64,000 bases of DNA from Elmis aenea. Taxonomy: Eukaryota > Arthropoda > Insecta > Coleoptera > Elmidae. The notes under the pieces were generated by a model. That model was not told the origin of the DNA. It saw nothing but the letters and a program-made list of their open reading frames with translations, and did not search any database. The DNA is taken from assembly GCA_947652605.1 (NCBI GenBank), contig OX393577.1, forward strand, positions 58,366,108 through 58,430,107. Direction: 5' to 3'. A program made the translations under genes and the position numbers. Each line of letters opens with the position of its first letter. Position 1 is the first letter of the stretch. This document shows positions 57,582 through 64,000 of this stretch, piece after piece.

Positions 57582-58925
57582 TCAAACTAACTCAAAAGGT
57601 TTAACCCTTTTAAGTCTTTTTACTAATCCTGTAGTGTCCAGGAGCTGGATCGCCTCGACATTTACATGTTGATGGAGCCTTTCTTCGTGGCTCTTGGCAA
57701 ACGTCTTAAAGGTGTTTGTTACAGTGTCCATGTTGAGGTTCCGATGTATGTCACTATTTCTGCAATACCAAGGTGCATCAGCGATGTTCCTTAGTGTTTT
57801 GTCCTGAAATCTCTGGATGATCTGAATATTACTATGTTTGGTGCATCCCCATAGCTGTATCCCATATGTACATACAGGCTTAATAATTTACTTGTATAGT
57901 AAAAGTTTATTATGAAGGGACAGAGAGGAATTCCTCCCGATTAGCCAGTAAATTTTTTTATACTTGATACCTATTTCTTCCTTTTTTTTCTTGACATGAG
58001 CCTTTCAGCGTAGCTTAGCGTCCAGTGTAACACCTAAGTATTTTTCTGTGTTGGAGAATGAAATTTGTTTATCATTTAAGTTGATTGGTATCACACATGT
58101 TCAACTCTCTTGTTGGTAAAATTGACATGTACTGCCTTAGTTTCATTTAACTTTACAGGCCTGTTGTTGTCCAGTTGTTGATCTGACTGGCAGCTGCTTG
58201 TAATTTCTCGGATGATTCTATATTGTTTGTTCCTACTGCTAAAATAGCCGTGTCGTCGGCAAAGGTCGCTATATTATTGTTTTCCAACTTTGGAATATCA
58301 CAAGTATACAATAGGTATAGGACCGGACGCTTCCTTGTGGAACTCCTGCTTTAATTTCTTCTGAAAAAGATTCTTCTTGCTTTATTCTGAAGTGTCTCTC
58401 AGACATAAAGGACTGAAGAATTTAGGAGTATTGTTTTGGGAGGAGCGATCTTAGTTTATAGTTTAAACCATCATGGCATACTTTGCCGAAAGCCTGCGCT
58501 ACGTCTAGAAAGATGGTAAAACAAACTTTTTTTTTCTTCTAGGGCTTTTTCTACGACATTGGTAATTCTATGTATTTGGTCAATAGTTGAATGTTTATTT
58601 CTAAAACCCAAATTGATGAGAGGAAATAAGTTCTCTTTCTTCTATTATTGGTTTCATTCTTTTAAGCTTTTCAAATAGTTTCGGTATAACAGGCCTGTAA
58701 GATGAAACTTCATGGAAAGGTTTCCCTAATTTAGGGATCATAATCACCTCTACAACCTTCCACAGCCTAGGTACATACTTGAGCCTAAAGGCAGCATTTA
58801 TTAGGGTGGTCAGTTTTACTATGGCTTTCCTTGGGAGATGTCTTAGCACTTCACCAGTAATTAAATCAAAGCCAGGGGCTTTTTTCAGGTTAATATTTTC
58901 TTTAATTTCAGTAATATACCATCAG
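57582..58925 (-). pseudogene. Jockey-type LINE reverse transcriptase relic
   Basis: Read on the minus strand, the blocks in order are: INLKKAPGFDLITGEVL, AAFRLKYVPRLWKVVEVIMIPKLGKP, SSYRPV, ISSHQFGFRNKHSTIDQIHRI, TIFLDVAQAFGKV (motif A), EIKAGVPQGSV, IATFADDTAILAVG (motif C, + strand 58246-58275), NTEKYLGVTLDAKLRWKAH, KPVWTYGIQLWG, and a C-terminal KRVKPFELV followed by TGA at 57582. This is the Jockey clade order. Several frame shifts and short deletions (for example after RPV, where SLLP is lost, and after PQGSV) plus stops destroy the frame. The endonuclease and gag parts are missing (5' truncated). Confidence 0.9.
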
Positions 58926-61900
58926 ATAAAAAAATGTATCCTGTTTTGATTGCTTTAAGATTAGGATTTTTCGGATCATTTTTAATAACCATGTTTTTCA
59001 TTTTTGTGCTAACAATTTTACTTTTCGTAATACTGGAAAAGTTTTCATCTTGTAATTTCTAAACGAAACTCGGTCTAGATTATATCAATGTTCAGTTCTT
59101 AAACAAGCAATTTTTTCAATGACACAAGTAGGCATTAAGTTTTTAACATGGCGTCATTAAGTTGAAAAATATTTACTATCGCAAGAAATCGAATCGTTTT
59201 AAACTAGCAAACTCCTTCCGTGTCTCTTCTTTTTTTACTTATGACACCATTTGAAATAAATGCCTGCTGGTAGTGCAAAAAAAAAGATAGTTGCAAAGAA
59301 ATTTTGACACAGAAATCAAATGTTGAAAAATATTTAAAAAGTGCAATTTAAAAAGCAAATGATGAGATGATTTCTGGTGAATTTTATGCGCGTGCAAAAT
59401 ATATTATTTTATGACTCAAATGATGTGCTAAAATTTAAAACTCTTATTTTTTAAGCAGAAAAATATTTTAATTTCGTTGTCACCTATAATTATTTTTCTT
59501 GTATACGCATAAGAGAGAACGAGTATTCAAAGACTTTGCAGGCTTCAAAAACTAACATTGACAAGGCTGTTGAATACTAACTTGTCGTTTATTATGCTGG
59601 GCGATTTAATCCTGAAATATTTCTGAAGTGTGTTAAATACTCGAAGCTAGAGTTACCGTCTAGCTTTTTAAGCATCACATAATCGGTTGGCAAGCGTTCA
59701 AAAAATTCTGTTTTTATAGCTAATGTACTATAACATCGGTAAATATACAGTGCCATGTTAGGACAAGACTAAATTGCTTAATGTACCTAAAAACACGATG
59801 AAAAGTGAAATAAGGCGATAATAACGAATATTTTTTCAAAATTTATGACACAGTTGGCGCTGCTTTCCAACAAATCACTTTTTAAGCATTAAAAATTGCA
59901 AAAAAAAAGAAATGCAATAGGTATTTACAAAGCTCTAAGCAAAGAACTGTGGACAATGAAATGTAAACATTTTTGAATTAAGTTTCTGTTGTATTTTATT
60001 GTCTATACAATTATTAGTAGCGCACCAATCATAATTGACTAATAAATGAAGCTTTAAAATTTTTCATAAATTAAAACAAAACAACACTTTTATTACCATG
60101 CTAATATAAAATTAGTACAATTCGTTGATATGTCATGTTAAATTTGTTTTATTAGCACATAAAATCTAAACGCCACACCTAAACGTCAAGAAAATTAAAT
60201 CGGACTTAAAATACGCCGCTTATCAAAAATTTAAACCAGTTGGCTAAATTTATTTCCATATTATCGTACATTACAGTTTTATATTTAGTTGTGGCACGTC
60301 TAAATTATGCGAAGGGCCACGATCTGAACCTAAATTTATGACCAGACGACACCGGCAGATGTTTTACTATTTTTTCAGAAATAACTTAATTTTATGTTAC
60401 TTTAATTTTATTAGCCTTAAACGTTTTCAATTGTTTAATACCCCGAATGTGGAAGTTTCGTATTCATTCGACCATAACAAACACAAATTTATGTTTCGCG
60501 TAACGGTTACGATGTCGTAAAATAGCGAAAAACTTTTTACAGCCATTGCAAAACTCAAAAACAATTACTCACACAATACTAACAGTAGCATATAACAACA
60601 ATCATTAGTGGATTCGCTGAAAAGTTTCATACTTCAGACGATGGACGATTACGTAATGTAAACAATTGCCTGAAGAATGTCGGTTTTGTTATAACAAAAA
60701 GCACCTGCCTCTAGTTTAAGCAATAAACACGTAACTGCGCCTCATTGTAATTATAGCATTTATAGTGTAAGTGACGTAATCTGGAGATTTATGTGTTGTT
60801 AAGAACTGAAAATTAGACGTGTTTGTTCCTGAAACAAAGGAAGCGCCGCAAAAAACAAACGGAGAACCGAAACAGATTTTGCAGTACCTAAAAGTTCCAT
60901 CCTTGACCAAGAAATTATCTGCGGTGTATGCATAAGTAAAGTTTTTTCGCAAAATTAATTTAAGGTGAGTTACTAAAAACCTACTTCATTGCCTTTAGGT
61001 AAAGTATGCGTCTAGTATTACAGTGAGATACACTAAAACAAATTAATTAGTTTTAGAATCTCATTCTTTATAGCATCAGTTCGTTCTAGCATACATGTAA
61101 ATTTATGTATTTTAAGAGTTATCCGTTCTAGAACCACACTCTAGACTAGAGCAAAGTTGCCATTTAACACAACCATTTTAACAGGAAACATATACAACAA
61201 AACCAAAGATATAACTGTAAAATAATATAGGAGTATTATTTATTTATTTAGTTACAACATAAACACTCTTTACTTAGTAAAAACACAAACTTTTCTAATA
61301 AAGATGAAATTATTTTCAATTCAATGTCCAAGTTAATTGGCCTTCTCACTCTATTCTGCCGGCGCACAATCAAAAATTTTATAGCAGAATAATTAAAAAA
61401 TGCTATTGCTAAAGGCACAAATAAACAAATAACTGAACTGTTCGTTGTGACATATGAGTTCGTAGAATCCTGATTTTATTGATCACAACTGTTCGTTTTA
61501 ACATCGGTCATTCTAGCATAGCCAACTGTAACCATCTTTGTTTTAAATTTTTTATGTATACAATTTTTAAAAAAATTAACTAAAAGGTTTTTTCACGCAT
61601 TTCATTAATATTTTCATGTTTTCTAAAATGTTCTTCCAGCAATGTAATTTTCTAATAATCTAAATAGATTATAGTTGTTTGGTCTAGTTAATATATTGGA
61701 TGTGGTAAGACTTTTCAACCAAAATCGATGAATCTTTGCTTGAGCAAATTTTGCGTTACGTGGCCTTGCCTTAGTTATCTTGTAGCGATATAACCGTTCA
61801 AGAAATAATCTATTTTGAAGTTCTTAATCCTAATTTAATCGACTGCAGCAAGTTTCAGCCTGCGAGATCACATAATTCAATAGTTTAATAAAAATGTTCA

Positions 61901-62221
61901 TGATCTTGATTACCACATCCATCATTCAACCCAAAATGTTGCTGGAGTCCAATTGGATCAATGAGGAAAATTTTATAAATCACTAAGATGCCCAAACAGA
62001 CTTACTGGAATTCTTTAAATCTTAACTTAATCCATTTTTAATTCAATTGTTTGGTTAACTGACGATTAAATATTCTTATCTTACGGTTACTCCTTTTACA
62101 GTATGCATAAAAATTGGTCTACTATTTTAACATAACATTGGTTGTATACTTTTGATTAGTAAAATGTTAGCTGAAGCTTTATTGCATCTCGGTAGAACTT
62201 TTTAAGAAGAGCAAATTTAGT
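58926..62221. other. AT-rich spacer, nothing recognised
   Basis: About 3.3 kb. A sequence AAGGTGAGT at 60962-60970 is a good splice-donor match but is not preceded by a recognisable exon. No transposon ends were noticed. Confidence 0.45.
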
Positions 62222-62292
62222 AACACCTCATTTTCTTCTTCTTCTTAATCGAATCCTCTTGTACTATTCGGTACCAAGACAGGATCTCATTT
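62222..62292 (-). mobile_element. Short LINE 3' end, family 1
   Basis: On the minus strand this reads GGTACCGAATAGTACAAGAG, then GATTCGATTAAGAAGAAGAAG. It matches the last bases of the window (CGAACGGTACAAGAGCAACCGATTAAGAAGAAGAAG). It is therefore a severely 5'-truncated insertion of the same LINE with its GAA-repeat tail. Confidence 0.7.
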
Positions 62293-63585
62293 TCTATCGC
62301 CTAAAATGATTAGAGTAAGTGTCATTTTTGACACAAAATTAAAACTTAACTTCGCAATACATCACACAAACGGATAGTATAAGAAGTAACGTGACAACGC
62401 ATACTTAAGTTATTTGAAATATTCAGTTAGTTAATTCCAAAATTGTACACTGTTCTAACATAATTGTGTGATAAAAGGGCATACAAAAATTAAATTGAAG
62501 TTTTTGGAATGTAGAAAAATGATTTTGTATCAAATATTTATTTACTATCAAAACTAACAAGTCTTCGGCCAACGTTTTTGTAACAAAGTTTGGTCCTTCG
62601 AATTTTCCAAGACACCAGGCTCCATTATATTGTCTACCAATTTATACGCACCCTGTATATCAACGGTACCAAAATAATTACTTTTATGGGTTTTTTTTTC
62701 TTTATAAAAAGACATTACCAATTTTTTGTCTATAAAAAAGGTTTAATGCTTAAAGAAAAAAAAAGTTATACTGCAGTTTTATTTTTTACGAAATAAGACA
62801 TTAAATAAATGGCCCGGTCAACTGCTTTGTCACTGATGTATTAAACCCTCATCCAACAGCTGGATTTGTAACTGTAGAATTTTAACTTCTCTAAAACAAT
62901 CCAAGGAAGTAACATCAGATGTGTGTGCAGCTATTTCCATACAAAAGTAACTCGATATAAAATATGCATCATTGTCATATCCCCCATATTTGGAAGAACT
63001 GGCACTGCAATATATGTAAGTAGCACTACAGCTGGTTCAATATTTACGTTACATAACGCTAGCATAATACAAAGCCCTTCTATACTTCCATAAAACAAAT
63101 ATTCCTGCTATAATCCAGAATCAGGTGTTCACGAAATTTTGGTTTACAGTAGAGCACATAAGAATGATTCATAAATAAACTACCGAGAAATTAGTAAACA
63201 AAAAGTTCTTCACAATTTGCTTGGATTAAGACCGGTTTCGCCACTCCATCAATTCGCACTTGTTGCGATCTGCGCAAATATTTTCGCAGGTGATTTGAAC
63301 AAGTAAGCAAGTAAGCGCCACTAAAATGAAAGAACCTGGTTCGAGAGCAAGATCGACTCATTACATTTTTAAGTGAGCTTAACAAGTGCATGCCAAATAC
63401 AGCGTCTATATTTTATCCAGGCTACTACTGACGTTTTAAAATAAGTGCTCTAATACACCAATTCTTCAACTTTTTTGTGCAAGAGATTTTGTTTATTTTA
63501 TTTATATATAGAGGGGGTCCCAATATTTTCAGAATAGATAATACGTTTTTAACCATGGTAGATAAAAAACAGTTGTACATAGGCA
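62293..63585. other. Spacer with one isolated ACAGGGTG end
   Basis: A minus-oriented family end (GCACCCTGTATAT) lies at 62648-62660. Nothing else was recognised. Confidence 0.5.
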
Positions 63586-64000
63586 AAAAACGTGGACACA
63601 TAAAAAACAAAAATAAGGAATACAGAAAATGAGATTTCTGAAAAAAATAGACTGATCGATAAAATCAGTAACGAAAAAATTCGAAAAAACCTTAGAGTAA
63701 AGGACATTAAGAAAAAGATGGAGACGAATCAATTAAGATGGCTTGGACATCTACTCCCCATGCCAGAAAGTAGATACGCGAAAATAGGATGGAAAATGAA
63801 GATGAAGGGAAAAAGAAATAAAGGAAGGCCAAGAATAAAATGGCAAAAAGAAGTGAGGCAGAGACTAGAAGAAAAAGGATTCAGCTGGAGAGATGTGCCA
63901 CAATTAGCTAACGACGGAAGTAGTGGAGAAACTTAACACAGAAATGGAAAAGCATACCTCGACCGAACGGTACAAGAGCAACCGATTAAGAAGAAGAAGA
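63586..64000 (+). pseudogene. LINE C-terminus and 3' end, family 1 copy 3
   Basis: From TWTHKK (63590) through MRFLKKID, then after a one-frame shift LIDKISNEKIRKNLRVKDIKKKM, QLRWLGHLLPMPESR, KRNKGRPRIKWQKEVRQRLEE and FSWRDVPQLAND, ending at TAA (63934-63936). This extends the family beyond the point where the 8.1-kb copy breaks off (GMRFLSKIQG). The 3' end is an AAGAAGAAGAAG tail that runs off the window edge. The last 72 codons are open, so this copy is less decayed than that at 2.0 kb. Confidence 0.82.

Noticed and set aside
60716..60970. Possible host exon with minus-strand open frame and a splice-donor-like AAGGTGAGT at 60962
   Set aside because: The donor is on the plus strand and the open frame on the minus strand, so they do not support one another. 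No domain was recognised.
1..64000. CRISPR array, operon structure, riboswitch or bacterial-type promoters
   Set aside because: No regularly spaced direct repeats with unique spacers, no gene clusters, and all recognisable content is eukaryotic transposon sequence.

Overview
This 64 kb window is strongly AT-rich eukaryotic DNA. Everything recognisable in it is transposable-element sequence of the kinds common in insects: hAT and mariner-type DNA transposons, piggyBac and PIF/Harbinger-like MITEs, and several non-LTR retrotransposon (LINE) families. The mix suggests an arthropod, probably an insect and possibly a beetle, but no host gene is available to confirm the order. I could not support any host protein-coding exon, tRNA or rRNA. 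The stretch reads as intergenic DNA or a very long intron. All motif and repeat alignments below were done by eye.

Layout. 0-9 kb: AT-rich spacer, a LINE C-terminal relic (2.0 kb), one copy of a two-copy palindromic repeat (3.5 kb), a hAT element with a perfect 8-bp target duplication (4.9-6.6 kb) and a decayed LINE reverse transcriptase (7.3-8.1 kb). 9-24 kb: LINE 3' tails with tandem duplications, the first ACAGGGTG palindrome (9.84-10.63 kb), a LINE relic split by a piggyBac-type MITE (10.7-11.1 kb), a foldback element (15.5-16.2 kb), a PIF/Harbinger-like MITE (17.0-17.5 kb), a deleted psq/pogo-type transposon (18.3-19.4 kb) and a transposase N-terminus followed by a perfect hairpin (22.9-23.1 kb). 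24-40 kb: a GC-rich, non-matching block (24.5-25.4 kb), a second hAT (26.6-27.4 kb), the second copy of the 3.5-kb repeat (27.5 kb), a mariner transposase relic (30.2 kb), a SINE-like element (30.9-31.4 kb), a LINE split by a hAT-type MITE (36.0-36.9 kb) and a LINE C-terminus (38.7 kb).

40-55 kb is the most structured part. A hAT element (43.35-45.7 kb) carries three later insertions, each recognisable by its own ends. A minisatellite made of 14- and 16-bp units lies at 49.0-49.3 kb. A large inverted repeat (52.21-54.12 kb) is built from ten ordered, mirror-placed ACAGGGTG/CACCCTGT motifs around a mariner-like transposase C-terminus. A divergent half-copy with nearly the same motif spacing lies just upstream (51.13-51.75 kb). 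55-59 kb holds the only long intact reading frame, a 5'-truncated LINE reverse transcriptase of about 729 codons, lying tail-to-tail with a decayed Jockey-type LINE. The last 5 kb is spacer plus the 3' end of the same LINE family seen at 7 kb and 36 kb.

The genes do not form a pathway. The common theme is successive self-nesting of transposons. The most unusual element type is the ACAGGGTG palindrome family, which appears to be made from inverted duplications of one transposon end, with more family ends inserted in it at fixed positions.
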